A stretch of DNA of 64,000 nucleotides. It comes from Fimbriiglobus ruber. Lineage in GTDB: Bacteria; Planctomycetota; Planctomycetia; Gemmatales; Gemmataceae. Location: NCBI RefSeq assembly GCF_002197845.1, contig NZ_NIDE01000017.1, positions 1,534,712 to 1,598,711 on the forward strand, in the 5' to 3' direction. Numbering within the stretch: the first letter of the stretch is position 1; the number at the start of each line of letters is the position of its first letter. Below are positions 52,244 through 60,449 of this stretch, piece by piece. The translations under genes and the position numbers were made by a program. The notes under the pieces are model-generated. The model saw only the letters and a list, made by a program, of their open reading frames with translations. It searched no databases and had not been told where the DNA came from.

Positions 52244-53595
52244 ATGAAAACCGTTCGGGTCGGCAACGGGTGCGGGTTCTGGGGCGATAACATCGACGCC
52301 CCCGCGCGGCTCGCGCGGGACGGCCGCCTCGACTACCTGACCCTCGAATACCTCGCCGAACTGACCATGTCGATCCTCGGCCTGCTCAAGCAGCGCGATT
52401 CGCGGGTCGGCTTCGCCACCGACTTTCTCGACGTGTTGACCAGCCTCGCGCCTATCCTGGGCGAGCAACCTGGGCTCAAGATCGTGACGAACGCCGGGGG
52501 CATGAACGCCCGGGCGTGTGGCGAGCGGGCGCGGGATACGCTCGCCCGGCACGGCCGGACCGACCGCCCAGTCGCCATCGTCTCCGGCGACGACCTCATG
52601 CCGCGGCTCGACGACCTGCTCGCCGCCGGGCACACGCTCAACCACCTGGACACCGGCGAACCGCTCGCGGCCGTCCGCGGCCGGGTCGTCAGCGCGAACG
52701 CGTACCTCGGCGCGCGGCCGATCGCCGACGCCCTCGCCCGCGGTGCGGCAGTCGTCGTCACCGGCCGCGTCGCCGACGCTTCTCTGACGTTAGGCCCACT
52801 CGTCCACGAGTTCGGCTGGGCGTGGGACGACTGGCGGCGGCTCGCGGCAGGGACGGTCGCCGGGCACCTCATCGAATGCGGCGCCCAGATGACCGGCGGC
52901 CTGTGGTGCAACGCCGACGCGAACACCCACCTCGAAGATGTGGGCTACCCGATCGCAGACGTCGGAGCCGACGGCACGTTTCACGTCACGAAACCGGCCG
53001 GCACGGGCGGGGCCGTGAACATCGAGACAGTGGCCGAACAACTCCTCTACGAAGTGGCCGACCCCACCCGGTATTACACGCCGGACGTGGTCGCCGACTT
53101 CACGACCCCACGCTCGCCGTCGCGGGCCAGGACGTAGTTCGAGTGCAAAACTTCCACGGGCTGCCGGCCACGGATACGTACAAGGTCTCGGCCGCCTACC
53201 GCGACGGGTACGCGGCCGCGGGGACGCTGGTCATCCCCGGTCCGGGGGCCGCGGCCAGAGCCCGGCAGAGCGGCCAGATCCTCCTCGACCGGCTGACGCG
53301 GGCCGGGATCACGCTGGAGCAATCGCACATCGAAGTGCTGGGCGCGGGTGACAGCGTGCCGGGTGTCCTGCCTGCGGCCGACCCGCCGGAAGTCGTGATG
53401 CGGGTGGCGGTCCGCGACCCACGGCGGGCGGCCGTCGAGCGGTTCACCAAGGAGTTCGCCCCGCTGGTCACGTCCGGCTTCCCCGGCACGACCGGCTACA
53501 CGACCGGCCGCCCGCAGGTCCGTGAGGTGTTCGCGTACTGGCCGGCCCTCGTCGCGAAGTCGGCGGTGACGCCGGTGGTCGAGGTGCTGGGATGA
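52244..53595 (+). pseudogene. Acyclic terpene utilisation AtuA family (DUF1446), one frame break
   Basis: AtuA/DUF1446-like protein, a family linked in Pseudomonas to acyclic terpene breakdown. The first 290 residues read MKTVRVGNGCGFWGDNIDAP, VTNAGGMNARACGERARD, AIVSGDDLMPRLDDL, AYLGARPIADALARGAAVVV and ECGAQMTGGLWCNAD. The frame is lost in the C-run 53106-53109; one extra C joins it to TLAVAGQDVVRVQNFHGLPA, GYAAAGTLVIPGPGAAARAR and an end at 53595. The repaired length is about 450 residues, normal for the family. The rest is well preserved, so the gene is probably intact in the real genome. Confidence 0.75.
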
Positions 53596-53622
53596 CAGGC
53601 CGAGGGGACGGACGCGAAGGGG

Positions 53623-54018
53623 CTACCAAATGCGCGTGACGCCGTAGGCGTCGAACTGCGCGTCGGTTCCCACGATGTTCAAGTGATTTCGCTTGGCCTG
53701 AGTGATAATCAGCCGGTCGAACGGATCACGATGATTTGCTGAGGGAAACGGTAGAATTTCGTACTCAGCACAATCCTCGAAGGTGATCGGCAGGACAGTC
53801 AGACCGTAGCTGGTGATTGCCGCAGTAATAAATGGCACGTAGGAACTCGACAGGGTGAGTTTCCTCAACCCGGACTTGATGGCGATTTCCCAAAGGGTCG
53901 CCGTGCTGAGGAACAATTCGTTCGCCGGATCGACAAGCAGAGCGGTGGCCGTGGCGCTCATCTGTGGGCTCCCGTCCGCATGCCACAAAAATGTGTGCGT
54001 GTCGAGCAGGAGCTTCAT
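53623..54018 (-). CDS. PIN-domain toxin (VapC type)
   Basis: 131-residue ribonuclease toxin. PIN-domain acidic residues are seen at MKLLLDTHTFLWHADG (first Asp), TATLWEIAIKSGLRKL (Glu) and ANHRDPFDRLIITQAKRNHL (Asp pair), ending IVGTDAQFDAYGV. This is the DTHt.lW PIN subtype common in planctomycete VapC-like toxins. Its ATG overlaps the stop of the antitoxin by four bases (atga), so they form a coupled operon with the antitoxin first. RNA target unknown. The length and the arrangement strongly support the call. Confidence 0.88.
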   Translation of the reverse strand: MKLLLDTHTFLWHADGSPQMSATATALLVDPANELFLSTATLWEIAIKSGLRKLTLSSSYVPFITAAITSYGLTVLPITFEDCAEYEILPFPSANHRDPFDRLIITQAKRNHLNIVGTDAQFDAYGVTRIW

Positions 54019-54254
54019 TCCATGTACTCCTTCATATCTTCCAGCGGAGCGTCGAAGTCTGGGGCCATGTAGGTAATCATTCCCTTGCACACGCCGGGGC
54101 CGGGCCTTGGCGATTTGCTTGTCGTCGGTTGCACACGCACCAACTTCGCCACGGGTTGTTGGTTCTCTGTGATGACGAGTTCTTCGCCTGGGATCATGCG
54201 GCGAATGATTTCCGGCAAGTTGGCCTGGGCTTCTTCGATGGTCACGGTCGCCAT
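54015..54254 (-). CDS. Phd/YefM-like antitoxin partner of the PIN toxin
   Basis: 79-residue antitoxin. The N-terminal DNA-binding part is MATVTIEEAQANLPEIIRRM, GEELVITENQQPVAKLVRV, the hallmark of Phd/YefM antitoxins (VTI.EA...L..ll......e..I......PVA.L). The C-terminal part, GMITYMAPDFDAPLEDMKEY, is the toxin-neutralising tail (DFDAPLEDM is typical for partners of PIN toxins). It probably represses its own operon. It starts at 54254, with the promoter region shared with the ADP-ribosylglycohydrolase reading the other way. Confidence 0.9.
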   Translation of the reverse strand: MATVTIEEAQANLPEIIRRMIPGEELVITENQQPVAKLVRVQPTTSKSPRPGPGVCKGMITYMAPDFDAPLEDMKEYME

Positions 54255-54374
54255 AAACGGTGCGCCTCGAAATTCACGGTCGATGAACGATGCGCGGAGC
54301 GTTGGCCACGCGAGATATGGTATTTTACCACGGGTCACCTTCCGTTCGCTCCGGTGGCTGGTGGAAGATCTCGG

Positions 54375-55481
54375 ATGACGGACTCGATCTACACAGGAGA
54401 CGCCGCCGGCTGCCTCCTCGGTCAAGCCATCGGGGACATGATGGGCCTGCCGGCCGAGAACCTGTCGCGGCGGCGGATGGCCCGCCTGTTCCCGAACCTC
54501 GACCGCCCCCGATTCTTTTTCGGCCGCGGCATGGGCTCGGACGACACCGAACACGCCTGCATGACAGCCCACGCTCTGTTGCAATCTAACGGCGACCCGG
54601 ACCGATTTCGGCGGAGTCTCGCGTGGCGGCTGCGGTGGTGGTTTTTGTGCGGCCCGCCGGGGATCGGGCTCGCGACGTTGAAGGCGTGTCTCAAGTTGTG
54701 GCTGGGGTTTCCTTCGACCAAATCGGGCGTCTTCTCGGCCGGCAACGGCCCGGCGATGCGGGCGGCGATTCTCGGCGTGGTCGCCGGAGACGACGCGGTC
54801 TTGCGGCGGAATTGGGTGCGCGAATCGACACGGCTCACGCACACGGACCCGAAAGCGGAATACGGCGCCCTCGCCGTCGCCACCCTCGCTTACCTGGCGT
54901 CTCGTTCATGCGGCGGGGCGGCGCCGGCACCAGCCGATTTACAGAAAGAACTCGACCCGCATTTACCCGAAGGCAAGGCGGCCAACGAGTTTCGCGGGTT
55001 GTTCGCGAAAGTCGCGTCCGGCGTCCGGGACAATCTTTCGGTCGAAGGCTTCGCGGACGCACTCGGCCTGACGCGCGGCGTCAGCGGGTACATCTACCAC
55101 ACTGTTCCTGTCGCGGTCTTTGCGTTCTTCCGGCACCCGAACGATTACCGGGCGGCGGTCGAAGCCGTCATTCGCTGTGGCGGCGACACGGACACGGTAG
55201 CCGCGATCGCGGGTGCGATGGTCGGAGCGCGGGTGGGAAAGAAGGGCATCCCTACGGAATGGCTGGCCGGCTACCGCGACTGGCCGTGGACGGTGTGGCG
55301 AATGGAACTGTTGGGGCGAAACGTGGCGATGCCGTTTGGGGGATTGTCGTCACCAGCAAACGACCCGCGATGGGAGTGGGATCTCCTGCTGTCGCCGTTG
55401 CTGGTTCCCGTACGGAACTTCGTGTTCTTCCTCATCGTACTGGGGCACATCGCGCGGCGGACGCTGCCGCCGTATGGATAA
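54375..55481 (+). CDS. ADP-ribosylglycohydrolase family protein
   Basis: Removes ADP-ribose from modified targets. The 368-residue protein has the metal-binding motifs of the DraG/ARH family: AGCLLGQAIGDMMGLPAENL near the start, MGSDDTEHACMTAHALLQS (SDDT, with Glu for the usual Thr-Asp region), and near the end IRCGGDTDTVAAIAGAMVGA. A helical all-alpha fold is expected. The C-terminal end has a hydrophobic stretch (VPVRNFVFFLIVLGHIARR) that may reach the membrane, which is unusual. It is divergent from the toxin-antitoxin pair. Start at 54375 chosen for the conserved first motif. Confidence 0.85.
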   Translation: MTDSIYTGDAAGCLLGQAIGDMMGLPAENLSRRRMARLFPNLDRPRFFFGRGMGSDDTEHACMTAHALLQSNGDPDRFRRSLAWRLRWWFLCGPPGIGLATLKACLKLWLGFPSTKSGVFSAGNGPAMRAAILGVVAGDDAVLRRNWVRESTRLTHTDPKAEYGALAVATLAYLASRSCGGAAPAPADLQKELDPHLPEGKAANEFRGLFAKVASGVRDNLSVEGFADALGLTRGVSGYIYHTVPVAVFAFFRHPNDYRAAVEAVIRCGGDTDTVAAIAGAMVGARVGKKGIPTEWLAGYRDWPWTVWRMELLGRNVAMPFGGLSSPANDPRWEWDLLLSPLLVPVRNFVFFLIVLGHIARRTLPPYG

Positions 55482-55555
55482 CAGGCGGCAACGTCCGATT
55501 AGCCAGGATATAATCCTGTCGACAGAATAATACAACTAGAGAGAGAATACCCAAG

Positions 55556-56362
55556 GTGTTTCGAAAGATCCGCTGGGCGTGGCAGAAATTTCATTCAAAC
55601 CCCGGTGTCGTTTTCTTGCCCAGTCATGTCAGTTCTTCATATGTCACCCATAAACTCAAGGTTCAGCAATTACCGGCTAACGCCCTCGGATACGAGCAGT
55701 TGGCTTCCGTGTGGGACGACTACTCACACTATCTGAGTCCTCGGTACGATCGCTTGGTGGCTGCGGCGGGACGATACTTTGGTCAGCCCGTCGAGTCAGT
55801 GTTGGATTTGGCATGCGGGACTGGTTCGTTGACCCGCATTCTCGCGAAAAAGATCGGCCGTGTTGTCGGTCTCGACGTCAGCGAGGCCATGCTCGCGAAA
55901 GCCAAAGCCCTCACCCGGTCCGACAACCTCACGTATAAAACTGGGGATTTCCGCAATTTTTCACTGGGCGAATCTTTTGACGCCGTCACCTGCAGGAGCA
56001 ATTCTCTCAATTATGTGAACGCGCCCGTTGAACTCGAAGACGTATTCCGGTGCGTTTATCATCACCTGCAGCCGGGCGGCCTGTTCATTTTTGACGTGTT
56101 GGACGAAACCCGGTTCCGCCAACTGGCAGATAAAAAGGTCATCGCTTCCGTGGGCGAGCGTGTGTTTGAAATCTATTTCTTTTATGACCCCAAAAACCGT
56201 ATCAGCGAATCTCGGGTTGTGATCGAAAAGGTCGTCGAACGCCACAGGCGTGTGCCAATTGAGACGCAAGACGTCCGACGGGCGGCGTCGAAAGTCGGAC
56301 TTATGGTAGCGGACAAGTTTGGCTACTCCTGGCGATATTATGTGTTGCGGAAGCCAATTTGA
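55556..56362 (+). CDS. Class I SAM-dependent methyltransferase
   Basis: 268-residue methyltransferase with unknown substrate. Motif I is VESVLDLACGTGSLTRILAK, then VVGLDVSEAMLAKAKALTRS (acidic loop), the GDFRNFSLGESFDAVTCRSN post-motif region and LQPGGLFIFDVLDET. The C-terminal part is beta-rich (VFEIYFFYDPKNRISESRVV). The start is GTG with gagag upstream. G+C is lower than most neighbours (56 of 120 by hand count at 55561-55680), suggesting a different origin. It stands alone after the ADP-ribosylglycohydrolase. Confidence 0.82.
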   Translation: MFRKIRWAWQKFHSNPGVVFLPSHVSSSYVTHKLKVQQLPANALGYEQLASVWDDYSHYLSPRYDRLVAAAGRYFGQPVESVLDLACGTGSLTRILAKKIGRVVGLDVSEAMLAKAKALTRSDNLTYKTGDFRNFSLGESFDAVTCRSNSLNYVNAPVELEDVFRCVYHHLQPGGLFIFDVLDETRFRQLADKKVIASVGERVFEIYFFYDPKNRISESRVVIEKVVERHRRVPIETQDVRRAASKVGLMVADKFGYSWRYYVLRKPI

Positions 56363-56581
56363 TACACCGCCAGTCTTTTAGGCCTCGGCCGCCGACGTCT
56401 TTTTACCCGGCACCGAATCGGGCGTGGCGTACTTTTTTGTTTTGATTCACTACGCCCACCTAAAATCCCGCCCCGTCCCCGGCGAATCCCTTCTTGACGT
56501 CGGTATTTTGGTTGTCCTGCCGGGCGGCCGGGGCCAGAATACCGGCGTCACTTCTTTCGCACCACTTGGGGAGAGTCCGCG

Positions 56582-57700
56582 ATGAGCGTCTGGGACCGGC
56601 TGACCGGCGAACTGATCGACATCATCGAATGGACGGAACCGTCGCAGAACGAAATCCTCGCGCACCGGTTCACCCGTTACAAGAACGAGATCAAGAACGG
56701 CGCGAAGCTGATCGTCCGCGAGGGGCAGGCGGCTGTCTTCGTCAAGGAAGGGCAACTCGCGGACGTGAAGACGCCCGGGATGTACACCCTGGACACCAAC
56801 AACGTCCCCATCCTGTCCAGCATCCTCGGCTGGAAGTACGGGTTCGAGTCGCCGTTCAAATGCGAGGTCTACTTCATCGCCACGCGGCAGTGGACCGACC
56901 AGAAATGGGGCACACAAAACCCGGTCATGATCCGCGACCCGGAGTTCGGTCCCATCCGCGTCCGCGCGTTCGGCACCTACGCCTTCAAGATCACCGACCC
57001 CGGCACGTTCCTCAAGGAACTCGTCGCCACCGACCCGTCGTTCGAAGCTTACGAGATCGCGGCCCAGTTCCGCAACGCGATCGTCTCCCGGTTCGTCGAC
57101 GTCGTCGGGTCGGCCCACATTGCCGTCCTCGATCTGGCCGGGAATTACGAACGAGTCAGTAAACTCGCGCTCGACCGGCTCGGGCCCGACCTGGGCAAGA
57201 TGGGTATCAGCCTGACGCAGTTTTACGTCGAGAACATCTCGCTGCCGCCGGAAGTCGAGGCCGCGCTGGACAAGCGGTCGCAGATGAGCGTCCTAGGCAA
57301 CCTCGACCAGTACACCAAGTTCCAGTCGGCCGAGGCGATCCGGGACGCCGCCCAGAACCCCGGCGGCGCGGCCGGTCTGGGCGTCGGGCTCGGGGCCGGC
57401 GTCGCCCTCGGTCAGCAGGTCGGCGCCGCAATGGCCGCCGGCGCGCACGCGAATCCCGTCACCACTCCAGGAACCGCCCCGCCGCCGCTACCGGGGGCAG
57501 CCGCTCAATACCATGTGGCCATCAACGGCCAGCAGGCCGGCCCATTCGACGCCGCGGCGCTGGCGGCCAAGGTTCGCGAAGGGGCGGTGACCCGGGCGTC
57601 ACTGGTCTGGAAGGCGGGCATGGCGCAGTGGTCGGCGGCCGACTCGGTGCCGGAGCTGCAACCGCTGTTCGCGGACACGCCGCCGCCGCTGCCGAAGTGA
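56582..57700 (+). CDS. SPFH-domain protein (YdjI/virion core-like) with C-terminal GYF-like domain
   Basis: 372-residue protein. The N-terminal 250 residues form an SPFH/band-7-like domain of the YdjI type: IEWTEPSQNEILAHRFTRYK, GAKLIVREGQAAVFVKEGQL, GMYTLDTNNVPILSSILGWK and a helical GISLTQFYVENISLPPEVEA. After a Gly/Ala/Pro linker comes a GYF_2-like domain (YHVAINGQQAGPFDAAALAA, LVWKAGMAQWSAADSVPELQ) found in planctomycete and other membrane proteins. In Bacillus, YdjI acts in membrane-stress and phage-shock-related complexes; here the role is inferred. ggggag precedes the ATG. Confidence 0.88.
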   Translation: MSVWDRLTGELIDIIEWTEPSQNEILAHRFTRYKNEIKNGAKLIVREGQAAVFVKEGQLADVKTPGMYTLDTNNVPILSSILGWKYGFESPFKCEVYFIATRQWTDQKWGTQNPVMIRDPEFGPIRVRAFGTYAFKITDPGTFLKELVATDPSFEAYEIAAQFRNAIVSRFVDVVGSAHIAVLDLAGNYERVSKLALDRLGPDLGKMGISLTQFYVENISLPPEVEAALDKRSQMSVLGNLDQYTKFQSAEAIRDAAQNPGGAAGLGVGLGAGVALGQQVGAAMAAGAHANPVTTPGTAPPPLPGAAAQYHVAINGQQAGPFDAAALAAKVREGAVTRASLVWKAGMAQWSAADSVPELQPLFADTPPPLPK

Positions 57701-57740
57701 ACATGGGGTCGGGGCGCGGGTCGGCCGCGCCCGTCGGCCG

Positions 57741-59126
57741 CTACGTTCGTTTAAGCAGTTTTTCGATCGCGTCCGTCATCCGCTTCTCGCTCCCCTTTTC
57801 GACCCAGCACCAGTCGGCAAGATTGCCGTCGTTCTCGGCCCAGGCCCGCTCGATCGGGATGTAACCCGGGCCACATTCGCCGTAGCCGGCGACGAGTACG
57901 AAGGCGTCGGGCCGCTGCTTCTGGGCGAGTAACTGGTATTCGACGTAAGACTCGGCCGGCAGGACAGCCACGACGGCGCTGCCGAAATCGAGGGCCGTCA
58001 GGTCGATCGGCTTGCCGGTGTCAACCCGGTGCTTCCAACTCAGCCCCAAGGCGGCGAGGCACTGGCCGAACGGACGGGGATCGGTCCTCAGCCGGTTGTA
58101 GAGTTCTTTTTCGGAGAACCCCGGTGACCGCCGCGCTTCCAGCGTCAAAGGCACCGACCGGAACTCCGGTATTGTCACGGGCACCTTCTTCGTCGCCTTC
58201 CACGCCTCGGCCATTGCCCGGTAGATCCGGTCGGCGAGGACCGGGCGGTTCGCCGGGTCGCCGTCGTTGTACTTCCCGGCCGTCACGTTCCCGCTACACC
58301 CAGACACGTACATTTGGAAGACGCCCGGCGTATCGGCCTGCCGGCGCTTGCGGGCCTGGCCGACGAAGTCGGCGTTCACACCGCCGCGGCCGTAAAAGCT
58401 CATCGGGTGTGTGGCGTAAGCCGAAAGGCCGAGGAGGGGCGTGTCGCCGTTCCAGAAGCTGAGTGTTTTCAGGAGCGGGTCGATGATGCCTTCTTCGCCC
58501 GCCCGGATCTTGGGATCGCGGGACGCCGACAGGCGATCGTACCGGACTGCTCCGCTGGCGTCGAGGTACCGCCGGTTCGAGGCCACCTGCTCAACCCGGG
58601 CCTGGCCCGTGCCGAGATGTGTGACCGGCTTCGCGGCCGCGAGCGACGCCTTCGCCGCCGCCGCCACCCGTTCGACCGCTTTTTCGAGAAACGCCAGATC
58701 GCAGATGCTTCCCTTCGCCTTGTGGGCTTCCAAAAGCTGTTGGGCTTCGACGTCGACCACGGGTGCGTCGTGCTGATGGAGGGCGCAGAGCATCACACGC
58801 ACGAGGTCGGTGCCGACGGCGGCCGCGATCCTCATACGGAACAGGTCGTACGCCCAGTTGCGGATCTCGCACCAGTCGACCGCGACGAACACCACGGGCT
58901 TGCCCGCGCCTTGAAGAATGAACCCGTGAACGAAGAGGGGGTCGATGACCTCTTTGGCCGGCGCGATCCCGCCGCCCATCAGCGCGTGACCGAGCGGGAC
59001 GGTTACTTCCGCGATAAACGTCGAGAGAGTGAGAGTCGGGGCGGTGGCGGCCCGGGCCTGTGCGGGGAGCAAGCCGGCGGTGGCTGCACCGAAAGCGGCG
59101 AGAGCCTGGCGGCGGGTCGGGGACAT
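57741..59126 (-). CDS. Tat-exported neutral/alkaline ceramidase-like protein
   Basis: 461-residue exported protein starting with a twin-arginine-like leader (SPTRRQALAAFGAATAGLLP). The body resembles the N-terminal domain of neutral/alkaline non-lysosomal ceramidases common in planctomycetes: FIAEVTVPLGHALMGGGIAP, KPVVFVAVDWCEIRNWAYDL, VMLCALHQHDAP (metal-binding His), and YATHPMSFYGRGGVNADFVG (a His). Near the end VLPAESYVEYQLLAQKQRPD and GYGECGPGYIPIERAW recur in this family. Substrate not shown; members are often annotated only by family. The start fits the leader. Confidence 0.82.
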   Translation of the reverse strand: MSPTRRQALAAFGAATAGLLPAQARAATAPTLTLSTFIAEVTVPLGHALMGGGIAPAKEVIDPLFVHGFILQGAGKPVVFVAVDWCEIRNWAYDLFRMRIAAAVGTDLVRVMLCALHQHDAPVVDVEAQQLLEAHKAKGSICDLAFLEKAVERVAAAAKASLAAAKPVTHLGTGQARVEQVASNRRYLDASGAVRYDRLSASRDPKIRAGEEGIIDPLLKTLSFWNGDTPLLGLSAYATHPMSFYGRGGVNADFVGQARKRRQADTPGVFQMYVSGCSGNVTAGKYNDGDPANRPVLADRIYRAMAEAWKATKKVPVTIPEFRSVPLTLEARRSPGFSEKELYNRLRTDPRPFGQCLAALGLSWKHRVDTGKPIDLTALDFGSAVVAVLPAESYVEYQLLAQKQRPDAFVLVAGYGECGPGYIPIERAWAENDGNLADWCWVEKGSEKRMTDAIEKLLKRT

Positions 59127-59176
59127 AACGGCACCTTGTCGGAGGAAGTGGCCGGGGGCAGAACACCGAGAATACC

Positions 59177-59302
59177 GAAATAGCCACGAAAAGGCACAAA
59201 AAGGCACAAAAATGAAAGCGAAAGGCGAGAAGGGCGCGATGAATTGCCGTACCCTGCTGTCTTCCCTTTTCGTGCTTTTTTGTGCCTTTTCGTGGCCATT
59301 TC
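59177..59302. repeat. Inverted repeat between divergent genes
   Basis: A 31-base left arm (59177-59207) pairs with 59272-59302; the core is gccacgaaaaggcacaaaa. The centre is about 64 bases. It lies between the start of the ceramidase-like gene (leftwards) and the isomerase-like gene (rightwards), so it falls in a shared promoter region rather than after genes. Confidence 0.7.
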
Positions 59303-59384
59303 TGCTCTGTTATGGATGACTTTTGCGGCCATCTTGATGAAAAAACCCGCGGCCGAGTGATTTCTTCTACCGGAGACGATTCCC

Positions 59385-60332
59385 GTGACTATCACCCGTC
59401 GAACGTTCCTCGCCGGCGCTGCCGCAGCGGCCGCGGTTGGCGCTCCCCGCGCCACCACGGCCGCCGACCCGGTTTCTCCCCTCCCCTCAGCCCACCGGAC
59501 GCGGTTCGCGGTTTCCACGTACTCGTTCTGGCAGTTCAAGAATTCCGCCCTGCGTGACGTCGAAAAGTGCATCGACATGGCGGCCGAGATGGGGTTCGAC
59601 GGGGTCGAACTCCTCCTCCGCCAGTTCGCGGAGGAAGCGGCCGACCCGGGCTACCTCCAGCGGCTCAAACGGCGGGCGTTTCTCAACGGCCTCGATCTCT
59701 GCGGCTTCTCCACCCACCAGGGCTTCGTCTACCCGGACAAGGCCGAACGGCAAAAAAACATCGACCTGACCAACTACCAGACCGAACTCGCCTACCAGAT
59801 GGGCATCCCGACGATGCGCATCAACACCGGTCGCTGGAACACGTCGAAGGACTTTGACGAGCTGATGAAGAATCGCGGGATCGAGCCGATCCTCAAGGGG
59901 TACACCGAGGAAGACGGCTTCAAGTGGGTGATCGACTCGCTCGCCCAGTGCGTCAAGACGGCCGAAAAGTGTGGCGTCGTCCTCGGGCTCGAAAACCATT
60001 GGGGCCTCGGGCTGACGCCGGAAGGCGTACTTCGCATCGTGGACGCGATCAAGTCGCCGTGGCTGCAGGTGACGATGGATACGGGAAACTTCCTCGAAGA
60101 CCCCTACGACCGGCTCGAAAAGCTCGCCCCGAAGACCGCACTCGTGCAGGCGAAGACGTACTTCGGCGGCGGCCTCTGGTACTCGCTTGACCTGGACTAC
60201 GACCGCATCGCGAAAATGCTCAAGAAGCACAACTACAAGGGCTACGTCTCGCTCGAATTCGAGGGCAAGGAAGACCCCAAGACGGCCGTGCCCAAGAGCC
60301 TGGCGTTATTACGCAAGGCGTTCGCGGCGTAA
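59385..60332 (+). CDS. Sugar phosphate isomerase/epimerase-like TIM-barrel protein, Tat leader
   Basis: 315-residue protein. Twin-arginine leader TITRRTFLAGAAAAAAVGAP, then a xylose isomerase-like TIM barrel: FAVSTYSFWQFKNSALRDVE, MAAEMGFDGVELLLRQFAEE, VLGLENHWGLGLTPEGVLRI (a metal-ligand Glu), LQVTMDTGNFLEDPYDRL (Asp ligand), ALVQAKTYFGGGLWYSLDLD and GYVSLEFEGKEDP (final Glu). Such exported proteins are very common in planctomycetes and likely act on sugars outside the cytoplasm. The start is GTG, chosen for the Tat leader. Divergent from the ceramidase-like gene. Confidence 0.88.
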   Translation: MTITRRTFLAGAAAAAAVGAPRATTAADPVSPLPSAHRTRFAVSTYSFWQFKNSALRDVEKCIDMAAEMGFDGVELLLRQFAEEAADPGYLQRLKRRAFLNGLDLCGFSTHQGFVYPDKAERQKNIDLTNYQTELAYQMGIPTMRINTGRWNTSKDFDELMKNRGIEPILKGYTEEDGFKWVIDSLAQCVKTAEKCGVVLGLENHWGLGLTPEGVLRIVDAIKSPWLQVTMDTGNFLEDPYDRLEKLAPKTALVQAKTYFGGGLWYSLDLDYDRIAKMLKKHNYKGYVSLEFEGKEDPKTAVPKSLALLRKAFAA

Positions 60333-60334
60333 GA

Positions 60335-60446
60335 CCGATTTTTTCGCCGCAGATGAACGCAGATAAACGCGGATCAGAAGAGATCAAAACAAGATTATCT
60401 ATTTCTTGATCTCTTCTGATCCGCGTTCATCTGCGGCGAAAATCGG
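60335..60446. repeat. Palindrome between convergent genes
   Basis: The right arm 60406-60446 (41 bases) pairs with 60335-60387, the left arm having an extra cgcagataaa unit. The core is gatcagaagagatcaa and its complement. It fills the gap between the isomerase-like gene and the symporter gene, ending both, so it may serve as a two-way terminator. Confidence 0.75.
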
Positions 60447-60449
60447 CCT

